A stretch of DNA of 39,939 nucleotides from positions 18,588-58,526 of the forward strand of contig JAAUZE010000011.1 of assembly GCA_014804755.1 (NCBI GenBank), given 5' to 3'. Numbering within the stretch: position 1 is the first letter of the stretch; every line of letters starts with the position of its first letter. The position numbers and the translations under genes are program-made. A model generated the notes under the pieces. It had not been told where the DNA came from. It did not search any database and saw only the letters and a program-made list of their open reading frames with translations. Positions 17,350 to 25,419 of the stretch are shown in pieces. The DNA is from Lachnospiraceae bacterium (GTDB lineage Bacteria; Bacillota; Clostridia; Lachnospirales; Lachnospiraceae).

Positions 17350-19638
17350 TTATCCCTTTTGACTGCTCTGAAGCTTTGTGCGCATCACATACCAGAGCGC
17401 TCCCGTAATACATACGGAGGAGTATGCGCCGCAGATGATACCCGCCATTAAGGGCAGCGCAAAATCACGAATGGACGAAACGCCCATGATAAACAGCACA
17501 AGCACCATGATAAAGGTCGTTAAGGATGTGTAAATACTTCTCGTCAAGGTCTGCGTGATCGAATGATTGACGATCTCCGCCACATCCGCCTTCGGACCGA
17601 CCGCCGTTAAATTTTCGCGCACGCGGTCAAAAATGACAATGGTCGCATTGATCGAATATCCAACGATCGTCAGCATACATGCAATAAAGGTATTTCCTAC
17701 CGAGATCCGCGTGATCACATAGAACGCAAGCACGACTAACACGTCATGAACCAGCGCGATGACCGCGCTCGCCGCAAAACGGATGTCCTTAAAGCGGAAC
17801 CAGATATAAAAGAGCATGCAGATCGTCGCAATGATGACCGCAACGACCGCATCCGAACGCATCTCCTTGCTGATCGTCGCACTGATATTCTGATACTCCA
17901 CTTCCTGCGTCACACCAAACTGACTCCGCAGTACCTCCATGACCTCCTTACGTGTATCATCATCCAGCGTTCTGGTTTTAATGGAGATTGTATGCGTATC
18001 CTCGGACGCTACGGATTCCCTGATCTTTGTCGCCTGAATATTATTATCGCCGATCACGGCCGCGATCGCCGGCTTAATCTGCTCGTCAATCTCCTCTAAC
18101 GTATAATCCCGGGGCATGGACGCCTGAAACGTCGTACCGCCCGAAAACTCCAAACCGAAATTCATGGTATTTCCGTGCACGCTTTTATTTACACCCATAA
18201 AGACAAAGCCGAGTACGATAATTGTGCACGATGCCGCAAAAAAGATGACCTTCCTTTTCAGGAAATCCACGCTCTTTCTCTCTTTTGCCATGCCATAGAA
18301 CTTCTCACTCTTTAACCCGACCGCAAACAATGCGTTCAGGATCTGCTTCGTAATGACAAGCGCCGTGAACATGGAAAGTACAATACCGAGCGCCAGCGTC
18401 TGCGCAAAACCCTTGACCGGTCCCGTTCCCATAAACATCAAAACGACCGCTGCGATCAGCGTCGTCACATTTCCGTCCACGATCGCGGATAACGCTTTCT
18501 TGAACCCGATATTGATCGAGCTTTTCACGGTCTTTCCGGTCGCGATCTCCTCCCTGATACGCGCAAAAATAATGACATTGGCATCCACCGCCATACCGAT
18601 GGAAAGGATGATACCCGCAATACCCGGAAGCGTTAAGGTCAGATTCAGGAAATTTAAGGAGAGCAGCGTCAGAAGCACATACAGGATGAGCGCAAGCCCC
18701 GATGCAACTCCCGGAATCCGGTATACCGCGATCATAAAGAGGATGACAAGGACGAGTCCGATCGCACCTGCGTATAAGCTTGTCTCGATCGCTTTTTCTC
18801 CGAGCTGCGCACCGACCACATTCGAGCTTAGCTCCTCCAGCTCCAGTTTCAGACCGCCGATCCGGATATAGGAAGCAAGCTGACGCGCCTCCTCATAATC
18901 CATATTACCACCCGAAATCTTCGCCTGACCGTCATTAATGACGCTATTTACACTCGGAACACTGATAAATCCTCCGTCATAATAAATGCCGATGCTCCAT
19001 TTGCCGGCTGCCTTCGCGGTCGCAACGGCAAATTTCTCCGCGCCCGCATCCGTCAGCGTCAGATCCACCCCAACTTCACTCGCTCCCGTCAGCTGATCGG
19101 TATAATACCGCGCGTCCGCGCTTTTGACATCCGTACCCGTGATCACGACCGAACCGGATGCCTCAATCTCTTCCAACGGCCGCGCCAGCGTATAGACAAA
19201 TTCATAACTCCCATCTTCTGCAAGCATTAATTCCTGCGTATAGTTCAGATTTCCCGCATCGTCATACTGCATGATAAACAACAGGGAACCCGGCTTTCCT
19301 AAGTTTTCCAGCACTTCTTCCGCATTCGATACGCCGGGGATCTCCACATTGATCCTGTCGGAGCCTTCCTGATAAACCTGGGACTCCGTGCTGTAATTCT
19401 GCTGTTCCACACGTTTTTGCAGCTTGTACACCGTATCGCTCATATCCTCCGCGGACGGATCAGAATCACCCACTACCTGATAGGTAATGCTGACACCGCC
19501 TGCTAAGTCCAGTCCCCGCTTGATATTACGTGCGGAACCGTTGTGTGCCGAACCAATACCATAGACCGCCACAAACCCGAGTCCTGCGATCAAAACCGCC
19601 GTAATGATGAGCGTTATGATACCTTTGCTCTTTTTCAT
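17350..19638 (-). CDS. secDF: Fused protein translocase subunit SecDF
   Basis: Proton-driven membrane accessory of the Sec translocon that helps pull proteins out across the membrane. One 762-residue chain carries SecD followed by SecF. The N-terminal half has one helix (about 5-28), a large external domain (LDLAGGVSITYQV at its start) and five helices with SIGMAVDANVIIF. The second half repeats the pattern (FSGGTTFQAS, then GYSINATIVIFDRVREN). About twelve membrane helices in all. ATG 19638 lies behind AGGAG. The fused form is usual in Bacillus and many Clostridia. The gene follows the ranthipeptide maturase, separated by palindromes. Confidence 0.95.
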   Translation of the reverse strand: MKKSKGIITLIITAVLIAGLGFVAVYGIGSAHNGSARNIKRGLDLAGGVSITYQVVGDSDPSAEDMSDTVYKLQKRVEQQNYSTESQVYQEGSDRINVEIPGVSNAEEVLENLGKPGSLLFIMQYDDAGNLNYTQELMLAEDGSYEFVYTLARPLEEIEASGSVVITGTDVKSADARYYTDQLTGASEVGVDLTLTDAGAEKFAVATAKAAGKWSIGIYYDGGFISVPSVNSVINDGQAKISGGNMDYEEARQLASYIRIGGLKLELEELSSNVVGAQLGEKAIETSLYAGAIGLVLVILFMIAVYRIPGVASGLALILYVLLTLLSLNFLNLTLTLPGIAGIILSIGMAVDANVIIFARIREEIATGKTVKSSINIGFKKALSAIVDGNVTTLIAAVVLMFMGTGPVKGFAQTLALGIVLSMFTALVITKQILNALFAVGLKSEKFYGMAKERKSVDFLKRKVIFFAASCTIIVLGFVFMGVNKSVHGNTMNFGLEFSGGTTFQASMPRDYTLEEIDEQIKPAIAAVIGDNNIQATKIRESVASEDTHTISIKTRTLDDDTRKEVMEVLRSQFGVTQEVEYQNISATISKEMRSDAVVAVIIATICMLFYIWFRFKDIRFAASAVIALVHDVLVVLAFYVITRISVGNTFIACMLTIVGYSINATIVIFDRVRENLTAVGPKADVAEIVNHSITQTLTRSIYTSLTTFIMVLVLFIMGVSSIRDFALPLMAGIICGAYSSVCITGALWYVMRTKLQSSQKG

Positions 19639-19686
19639 GATCTTTCTTCTCCTTTTGTTTTCCTACACATGACTATCTATTTCGTA

Positions 19687-19800
19687 AAGAATGACCGTCA
19701 GGTCATTCTTCGATGCGAGATCAGAAGAATCGCTAAAGCGATTCTTCTGGAAATGACTTAGCTTTTCTTAGGCTGAGTCTTTTTCAGCCTTAGAAAAGCT
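19687..19800 (-). repeat. Tandem palindromes between scfB and secDF (cluster D)
   Basis: Three hairpins in a row: 19687-19710, 10-bp arms (AAGAATGACC) with loop GTCA; 19722-19749, 12-bp arms (CAGAAGAATCGC) with loop TAAA; and 19760-19800, a 17-base arm with a single mismatch (AGCTTTTCTTAGGCTGA). The third shares the TTTCTAAG ... CTAAGAAA frame of the element at 3871-3910. They fill the gap between scfB and the secDF ribosome site. Confidence 0.8.
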
Positions 19801-19809
19801 TCTTTTCCT

Positions 19810-21195
19810 TCACATTTGTGCCGCCTTCATCATAATCGCGCATTCCACGCGCTTGCGCTGAAGTCTGCACCCGATGTCGTACGCCCCGTTGATGTCACCG
19901 TCAAAATGATACGCATTCGCAGCGCAGCCGCCGCTGCAATAAAACTTTGCAAAACAGTCTTTACATTTTTCTTTTGTATAAACATTGCAGTCCTGAAACT
20001 GCTGACGAATCTCGGGTCTGACAATTCCCGTATCCACATTGCCCATCAGGAATTCCTCCTGCCCGACAAACTGGTGGCACGGATAAAAATCACCCCACGG
20101 CGTCACCGCCAGATATTCACAGCCCGAACCGCAGCCCGACAGACGCTTTGCCACGCAGGGACCGCCCTCGAGATCGATCATAAAATGAAAGAAATTGACC
20201 GGTTTTCCGGCCTTTCGCCTCTCAAGCAGCGCTTCCGCAAGTCTGTCGTATTCCCGCTCGATCGCCGGAACATCCTCCTCGCGGATGGCATAATCTTCAC
20301 TCGCATCAGCAACGACCGGCTCAATGGAAATCTGCTGAAAACCGAGATCCGCAACATGTAGGACATCCTCTGCAAAATCAAGATTATATCTCGTAAACGT
20401 TCCCCGCACATAATAATTCATCTGATCCCTGCTCTCGGCGGCATGCAGGAATTTCGGAACGATCTCATCATAACTGCCCTGTCCGCCCCTGTGCGGACGC
20501 ATGCGGTCGTGAACTTCTTTTCTCCCGTCCAGACTTAAGACAAGGTTTCCCATCTCCTGATTGATAAAGGCAAGCTTTTCCTCATCCAAAAGAAGCCCGT
20601 TCGTCGTCATCGTGAAGCGAAAACGCTTATTGTGCTCTTTTTCCAGACTCCGCCCGTAAAGAACCAGTTCTTTTACCACGTCCCAGTTCATGAGCGGCTC
20701 TCCGCCAAAGAAATCAACTTCGAGATTCACCCGGTTCCCGGAATTCGCCACCAAAAAATCAAGTGCTTTTTTCCCAACCTCAAAGCTCATGAGCGCGCGT
20801 CTGCCGTGATATTCGCCTTCCTCAGCGAAGCAATAGCGGCAGGCTAAATTGCAGTCATGCGCAATATGCAGGCAGAGCGCCTTGACAACGGTCTCCCGCT
20901 TTTTCATCGAGTCAATATACGGCTCATAAATATCCTTTGTATAGAGCATGTCCGCTTCTTTTAAGGACAATAATTCTTCGACTGTCTCCGCGACTTCTTC
21001 ACGCGTATGCGCAGCCGCGGATGCCGCCTGCTTCATGACGGTCTGTGTGATCTCCTCCACCTGCGTCATTCCCTGATCCAGCGCTTCCTCCACCGGTTTG
21101 ATCAGATCATAGGCAAGCTCGTCCACCACATGTACGGAGCCGCTGTTGACGTCTAATACGATCTCATATCCATTGCTTTTGTACTGATGTACCAC
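19810..21195 (-). CDS. scfB: SCIFF ranthipeptide radical-SAM maturase
   Basis: Radical-SAM/SPASM enzyme that installs thioether crosslinks from cysteines of the precursor to acceptor residues. From GTG 21195, behind AGAAAGG, the 461-residue protein begins VHQYKSNGYEIVLDVNSGS, an N-terminal precursor-recognition (RRE-like) segment. The radical-SAM cluster motif is C115-x3-C119-x2-C122 (HDCNLACRYC). The SPASM region at the C-terminus has many cysteines (GCGSGCEYL, YPCHQF, CKDCFAKFYCSGGCAANAY, GCRLQ) for auxiliary iron-sulphur clusters. A longer frame from 21357 runs back through a hairpin repeat and is not used. Its partner gene lies 226 bases upstream. The family is nearly universal in Clostridia, and the products have been linked to signalling or metabolic control in a few species. 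Confidence 0.94.
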   Translation of the reverse strand: MVHQYKSNGYEIVLDVNSGSVHVVDELAYDLIKPVEEALDQGMTQVEEITQTVMKQAASAAAHTREEVAETVEELLSLKEADMLYTKDIYEPYIDSMKKRETVVKALCLHIAHDCNLACRYCFAEEGEYHGRRALMSFEVGKKALDFLVANSGNRVNLEVDFFGGEPLMNWDVVKELVLYGRSLEKEHNKRFRFTMTTNGLLLDEEKLAFINQEMGNLVLSLDGRKEVHDRMRPHRGGQGSYDEIVPKFLHAAESRDQMNYYVRGTFTRYNLDFAEDVLHVADLGFQQISIEPVVADASEDYAIREEDVPAIEREYDRLAEALLERRKAGKPVNFFHFMIDLEGGPCVAKRLSGCGSGCEYLAVTPWGDFYPCHQFVGQEEFLMGNVDTGIVRPEIRQQFQDCNVYTKEKCKDCFAKFYCSGGCAANAYHFDGDINGAYDIGCRLQRKRVECAIMMKAAQM

Positions 21196-21241
21196 TTGTA
21201 TCCAGCCTTTCTGTATTGCTTTTATTCCCGCGTGCAATGAG

Positions 21242-21366
21242 CCAAGCGGATGCGTCAGCATCCATTTGGCGAATGCCGCGAGGGTCAAATACCCCGTCAG
21301 CTTGCTGTGGGGTATTTGATTTCTTTGCGCAAACGTACAATAAGCAGCGACGGTCATCGCTGCTTA
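21242..21366 (-). repeat. Three hairpins between scfA and scfB
   Basis: In the transcribed (minus) direction: an arm pair at 21341-21350/21357-21366 (TAAGCAGCGA stem, 10 bp); an 11-bp perfect stem TCAAATACCCC (21285-21295) with GGGGTATTTGA (21309-21319); and a 6-bp stem GGATGC-GTCA-GCATCC (21248-21263), extended across a 2-base internal loop to 21242-21269. None has a long U tail. They end about 45 bases before the scfB GTG. They could stabilise or partly terminate the precursor message, giving more peptide than enzyme. Confidence 0.75.
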
Positions 21367-21421
21367 CAATAGCGCCTATGTTTCCGGTTCCCTTCCCGTG
21401 GGCAGCTTGCTGCATGGCATG

Positions 21422-21565
21422 TTATTTTGCCTTCTCACAGGTCTGGTTCCCTACCGTACAGGAAGTCTTGCATGCGGACTGGCAGGAAGTCTGGCACTCG
21501 CCGCAGCCGCCCTTCTTCATAGATTTCTTCAGATCCCTCGTATTCAATGTCTTAATGTGCTTCAT
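21422..21565 (-). CDS. scfA: SCIFF ranthipeptide precursor (six cysteines in forty-five residues)
   Basis: A 47-residue peptide substrate for the maturase encoded downstream. It begins MKHIKTLNTRDLKKS, the conserved leader of this family. The core from residue 21 carries six cysteines at 21, 24, 28, 32, 36 and 43, spaced C-x2-C-x3-C-x3-C-x3-C-x6-C, with Thr, Ser, Gln and Ala between them as possible thioether acceptors. It ends CEKAK. ATG 21565 follows AGG at 8 bases. It has its own promoter and a leader of about 90 bases with a perfect palindrome. It is followed by three hairpins and then scfB. Known members (for example from Clostridium thermocellum) are crosslinked by their cognate SPASM enzyme. 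Confidence 0.95.
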   Translation of the reverse strand: MKHIKTLNTRDLKKSMKKGGCGECQTSCQSACKTSCTVGNQTCEKAK

Positions 21566-21609
21566 GATCAGTACCTATACCTTTCCGTAACCTGCAAACC
21601 AAACGATAT

Positions 21610-21623
21610 ATGGCATATGCCAT
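21610..21623. promoter_or_regulatory. Perfect 14-bp palindrome in the scfA leader
   Basis: ATGGCATATGCCAT lies about 31-44 bases after the predicted transcription start and 44 bases before the scfA ATG. Next to it on the minus strand is a small TGCC-TGC-GGCA hairpin. The full dyad symmetry suits either a dimeric repressor site or an RNA structure. No regulator is identified. Confidence 0.45.
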
Positions 21624-21660
21624 GCCGCAGGCACAAATTTATCTGCCTATAACAGTTCGT

Positions 21661-21689
21661 AGTATAGCACAGTTTTCCTCCTGTTTCAA
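21661..21689 (-). promoter_or_regulatory. Promoter of scfA
   Basis: On the minus strand TTGAAA (21689-21684), a 17-base spacer and TATACT (21666-21661). Both hexamers match the sigma-A consensus at five of six positions. It places scfA under its own start, separate from the membrane-protein gene upstream. Confidence 0.75.
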
Positions 21690-21763
21690 CCAAAAGTTTC
21701 CTTGTGTAAAAAGATTTCTCAGCAAACGCCCCGCGTACCGGAAATGATTCTTTCCCTCTAAGC

Positions 21764-22162
21764 CTATGCCAGCATACCGCCGAGCATGCCGCTTCCCGTG
21801 CAGAGCAGAAACGTCGTCACTAAATTGGAGCCGAAATCCGAAACGGACCGCTTGACTACCAACGTCATGAGCAGGAGTACGGCAAAATAAAGTCCACCCT
21901 GCAAAAGGCCCCACAGATATTTTTTGTTTCCCGCCTTCTTTCCCGCGATATAACCGGATATGAGCGCTGACACCACATAAATAACGATGATGCCGATCGA
22001 CACAAGCTGTTCCGAAAGCTGCATTTTATACAAAAGCCCCGCAAGCAGCAACAGCAGCGCTCCTGTGATGAGATAGCCGAACAGCAGGCATTGCAGCACG
22101 CGCACGACGGGCGGGCGTGGAATTCTTGTTTCCTCTCTCACACGCATTTGTTGTTCCATCAT
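21764..22162 (-). CDS. TIGR04086-type four-helix membrane protein
   Basis: A 132-residue protein with a basic, soluble N-terminus (about 20 residues) and four hydrophobic helices (about 25-45, 52-75, 85-103 and 110-130). The helix pattern, the GYIAGKKAGNKKYLWGL segment and its place just upstream of scfA agree with the TIGR04086 family of Clostridia, whose function is not known. ATG 22162 lies 5 bases after GGAGG. Its neighbours, scfA-scfB and secDF, make a role near export or peptide handling conceivable, but nothing in the sequence shows it. Confidence 0.75.
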   Translation of the reverse strand: MMEQQMRVREETRIPRPPVVRVLQCLLFGYLITGALLLLLAGLLYKMQLSEQLVSIGIIVIYVVSALISGYIAGKKAGNKKYLWGLLQGGLYFAVLLLMTLVVKRSVSDFGSNLVTTFLLCTGSGMLGGMLA

Positions 22163-22220
22163 GAAATCCTCCTCCTCTTTTTTCCTCCATAACTATGTAT
22201 ATTCCGCCACAGGTCAAAAC

Positions 22221-22249
22221 TTGACAAGCAGTTTATAACATTGTATATA
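22221..22249 (+). promoter_or_regulatory. Promoter of the CorC/HlyC-type gene
   Basis: A perfect TTGACA (22221-22226), a 17-base spacer and TATATA (22244-22249) on the plus strand. A short hairpin, TGCACG-ATC-CGTGCA (22274-22288 region), lies just before the ribosome site. On the minus strand of the same gap, TTGTTA, 17 bases, TTATAA may drive the divergent membrane-protein gene. Confidence 0.7.
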
Positions 22250-22300
22250 TTTAGGTAACAACATATTACGTTTTGCACGATCCGTGCAGATAGGAGAATT

Positions 22301-23596
22301 ATGCCCCCTCTTGAATCGATCGACCCAACCGTCACATTTATCAAGCTGTTCGCACTGTTTATCCTTTTGTTATTATCCTCGTTTTTCTCATCGGCAGAGA
22401 CCGCATTTTCCACGGTAAGCCGCATCCGCATCCGCACACTGTGCGAAGAAGGCAACAAGCACGCGCTCACTGCGCAGAATGTGTTAGATCAATACAGTAA
22501 AATGCTCAGCGCCATTCTGATCGGCAACAACATCGTCAACTTAAGCGCTTCCTCTTTAACGACAACCCTTGCTGCAGATTTATTCGGAAGCGTTGCCGTC
22601 GGCATTGCGACCGGTATTCTTACCGTGCTTGTCCTTCTGTTCGGCGAGATTGTTCCCAAAACAAAAGCGATGAGCCGCGCGGAAAAAATGGTTCTTTCCT
22701 ATGCCAAGACCATCCGTTTCCTCATGTGGCTCTTAACACCGGTCATTTTTATCATTGATAAGCTCTCAAACGCGCTCCTGCGCATGTCGCATATCGATCC
22801 GGACCAGAAGATCGCGGCGCTTACGGAAAGCGACCTGCATACGCTCATCGACGTCAGCCACGAGGACGGCGTGATCGAGAGCGAAGAAAAAGAGATCATC
22901 CACAATGTATTTGATTTTTCCGATTCCGTTGCAAAGGATATTATGATCCCCCGCATCCATATGACAACGCTCTCCCTGAGCGCGGGCTATCGTGAGGTTT
23001 TGCGGGTATTTCAGGATTCCATGTATACCCGTATTCCCGTCTATGATGATGATCCGGATTACATCATCGGTATCATCAATATCAAGGATTTCCTTCTTTT
23101 GACCAACAAAAGCGCTTTCCACATACAGGATATTCTGCGCGAGGTACATTATACTTATGAGTTCAAGAATACGGCGGATCTGATGTTGGAAATGCGTGAA
23201 AAGGGCTTCGCGGTTTCCATGGTGCAGAATGAATACGGCACCACGGCCGGTATGATCACCTTTGAGGATCTGCTTGAAGAGATCGTCGGCGAGATTCGCG
23301 ACGAATATGACGAGGATGAAAAGGAACTGATTCAAGCGCTGAATGAGCGGGCGTATCTGATCGAGGGAAGCATGAAGCTCGACGACATCAATGATGCGCT
23401 TTCCCTGCATTTAGAAAGCGAAGACTATGATTCCATCGGCGGAATGATCATTGATAAGCTGGAGCGTCTGCCGAAGAGGATGGACCGCGTCACATTGGAG
23501 GACGGTACCATGCTGGAGGCAACGCAGGTTCGCAGAAACCGGATTGAAAAGGTGAAACTGATCCTGCCGGAGAAAGAAGAAGCCGTCGAGTCGTAA
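22301..23596 (+). CDS. CNNM/CorC (HlyC) family membrane protein with CBS pair
   Basis: A 431-residue integral membrane protein, the only complete plus-strand gene in the window. The N-terminal CNNM (DUF21) domain, about residues 10-190, has three to four helices and SSFFSSAETAFS. A CBS pair covers about 205-325 (MIPRIHMTTL, YTRIPVYDDDPDYIIGIINIKDF, VQNEYGTTAGMITFEDLLEEIVGEI). A CorC_HlyC domain is at about 345-425 (GSMKLDDIND, GGMIIDKLERLP). Relatives are Mg2+ or Co2+ exporters or regulators; older annotations call them hemolysins. ATG 22301 follows AGGAG. It has its own promoter and a strong terminator. Confidence 0.9.
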   Translation: MPPLESIDPTVTFIKLFALFILLLLSSFFSSAETAFSTVSRIRIRTLCEEGNKHALTAQNVLDQYSKMLSAILIGNNIVNLSASSLTTTLAADLFGSVAVGIATGILTVLVLLFGEIVPKTKAMSRAEKMVLSYAKTIRFLMWLLTPVIFIIDKLSNALLRMSHIDPDQKIAALTESDLHTLIDVSHEDGVIESEEKEIIHNVFDFSDSVAKDIMIPRIHMTTLSLSAGYREVLRVFQDSMYTRIPVYDDDPDYIIGIINIKDFLLLTNKSAFHIQDILREVHYTYEFKNTADLMLEMREKGFAVSMVQNEYGTTAGMITFEDLLEEIVGEIRDEYDEDEKELIQALNERAYLIEGSMKLDDINDALSLHLESEDYDSIGGMIIDKLERLPKRMDRVTLEDGTMLEATQVRRNRIEKVKLILPEKEEAVES

Positions 23597-23621
23597 AAGA
23601 TCGACTCTCTTTCCCATACAT

Positions 23622-23656
23622 CAAAAAACGGGGCTTACAACAGCCCCGTTTTTTTT
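23622..23656. terminator. Bidirectional terminator shared by convergent genes
   Basis: A 7-bp GC-rich stem (CGGGGCT / AGCCCCG) with a 6-base loop is flanked by A6 on the left and T8 on the right, so both strands get a U-run. It ends the CorC-like gene. On the minus strand it overlaps the last codons of the flippase gene, whose stop codon lies in the loop. Confidence 0.92.
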
Positions 23657-25347
23657 GCGATCCGAATGAGAAGCGTTCCCTTTGGGAAGGATCGCAGTTC
23701 CCTCTCCCCGACGCCTCCGATCTTTAGGAGTACGATGAAATACACACAGCCTGCGATGCCGATCGCGGCAAACAGGCAGAGCGCATTGCTTTTTACAAGC
23801 TGATACAGACCGTGATAAACGCCCCACGCGGCAACGCCCATGACCGCAGCCGCGAACGACGGCATCACAAATGTATTTCTGATCTCCTGCCGGTAATGCA
23901 GTAATCTTTTTAAGCTGTACCCGTTCAAGAGCACGATCAGACCCGAATATAGGATGGACGCGATGACGAGCGCATATAAATTCCAATCCGTTCCGAGCAG
24001 CAATAGCGCAAGTACGATTCCTTGGATCACAAGCGCTGCGCTTGCATGGATCACCGGCTTTACCACTTTTCCGATTCCCTGCAGCACGCCGTTCGTGATC
24101 GTGGAAATACTGAACAGGATCACGGTTACGGAAAGCCCGCGCAGCAGGCTTGACGCCATCTCAAGCGAAGCCCTCTGCGGGAACAAAAGCTGTGTGATTG
24201 GTCTTGCAAGCACAAATAATCCGACCGTAGACGGGATCGCCACCATCATGGTCACACGGATGGACTGATCGAGCTTTCTGCGGATTTCCTTCATGTTACG
24301 CTTTGCATATTCCGACGAAATCGCCGGAATCATGACCGAACTCATCGCTGCGGCGATCGCGATCGGCACATTGACAATGATCGTCGCCTTGCCCGAATAA
24401 ATGCCGTACATCGTGGACGACTCCGCCTCGGAAACGCCCTGTATCTCCCGAAGGACAGCAAAATAGATTGTTTGATTCAACGTCGTGCTGAAATTATAAA
24501 TGAGATTGCTGAGCAGGATCGGCGTTACCATTAACAGCATCAGCTTAAAGATCTGTCCGTAGGGGAGCGCCTCTCCCGTCCGGTCTCTCCGTATGTTTTT
24601 TTTCAGGGAACTTCGGTTTAAGGCATACACCCACGCCATAAACAGCATGGCGATGAGCACACCGCTCCCCGTCCCGAGCGCGCTTCCCGCCGCGCCTAAA
24701 ATCGCGCGCTGGGTATCGGTACCGCGCGCCGCCGACTCTCCAAGCACATACGCCGAGCCCGTCTGTAACACGCTTCCCGCCGCATAAGCCGTCTCTCTTG
24801 CCGCCTCCGTCATGCCCGGAACCGTTCTTGTAAAAAAATAAGCCGCGCCGATGCTCACGCCCGCATTCAGGATCTGTTCAAAAATCTGCGAAACCGAAGT
24901 CGGCGACATCGTATGATGCGCCTGAAAGTAACCGCGCAGCGCCCCCAGCGGTCCGAAGATCAGAATGGTCGGCGCAAAAACCCGCAGCACCGTCGCCGCA
25001 TTCGGCCCGACGAGCTTATCGGCAAAAAAGTACAGTACTGCCGCCGCGGCAACGCCGAGTACCATCACATACCAAAGCGCACAGATGAATACCCTGTGCG
25101 CGTTTTTATATTGTCCGAGCGCCAGTTTCTCGGCGATCAGCTTGGAAACGGCAGCCGGAATGTTATAAGAGGAAAGCATGAGAATGATGATATAGATATT
25201 ATAGGCAACACTATAATAGCCGTTTCCCTCATCTCCGATCAACGAGGTCAGCGGACTCCTGTATAAAATTCCTATAATCTTAACAAGGATTCCTGCTGCC
25301 GCAAGAACCCCTGCCTGTTTTACGATGCTTCCCGTCTTTTTTGCCAT
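23635..25347 (-). CDS. SpoVB/MurJ-like polysaccharide or lipid flippase (MOP superfamily)
   Basis: A 570-residue protein with about 14 membrane helices of the polysaccharide-synthesis/SpoVB branch of the MOP flippases, which move lipid-linked wall or spore-cortex precursors across the membrane. Typical segments are LVKIIGILYRSPLTSLIGDEGNGYY near the start (quoted part: ILYRSPLTSLIGDEG), SSYNIPAAVSKLIAEK and GALRGYFQAHHTMSPTSVSQ. I chose ATG 25347 (MAKKTGSIVKQAG), with GGAAG about 10 bases before it; ATG 25368 and GTG 25404 lie upstream in frame. Its last codons lie in a terminator stem. Substrate not predictable from sequence. Confidence 0.85.
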   Translation of the reverse strand: MAKKTGSIVKQAGVLAAAGILVKIIGILYRSPLTSLIGDEGNGYYSVAYNIYIIILMLSSYNIPAAVSKLIAEKLALGQYKNAHRVFICALWYVMVLGVAAAAVLYFFADKLVGPNAATVLRVFAPTILIFGPLGALRGYFQAHHTMSPTSVSQIFEQILNAGVSIGAAYFFTRTVPGMTEAARETAYAAGSVLQTGSAYVLGESAARGTDTQRAILGAAGSALGTGSGVLIAMLFMAWVYALNRSSLKKNIRRDRTGEALPYGQIFKLMLLMVTPILLSNLIYNFSTTLNQTIYFAVLREIQGVSEAESSTMYGIYSGKATIIVNVPIAIAAAMSSVMIPAISSEYAKRNMKEIRRKLDQSIRVTMMVAIPSTVGLFVLARPITQLLFPQRASLEMASSLLRGLSVTVILFSISTITNGVLQGIGKVVKPVIHASAALVIQGIVLALLLLGTDWNLYALVIASILYSGLIVLLNGYSLKRLLHYRQEIRNTFVMPSFAAAVMGVAAWGVYHGLYQLVKSNALCLFAAIGIAGCVYFIVLLKIGGVGERELRSFPKGTLLIRIAKKTGLL

Positions 25348-25419
25348 GGTTTTCACACTTCCAAACATACCGCTACGGCGGCATACCACCAGTGTTGACA
25401 TCACATTTCATAATGATTT

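Noticed and set aside
21242-21319. Inserted mobile element (MITE) between scfA and scfB
   Set aside because: Stems are present, but I cannot see flanking target duplications or terminal inverted repeats that enclose the block, so I list it only as hairpins.
21196-21357. 54-residue N-terminal extension of the radical-SAM maturase
   Set aside because: It is encoded by a hairpin repeat. The family start VHQYKSNGY begins at GTG 21195 with a ribosome site.
22766-23410. 214-codon minus-strand frame opposite the CorC-like gene
   Set aside because: Antisense shadow; the plus-strand reading carries clear CNNM, CBS and CorC motifs.
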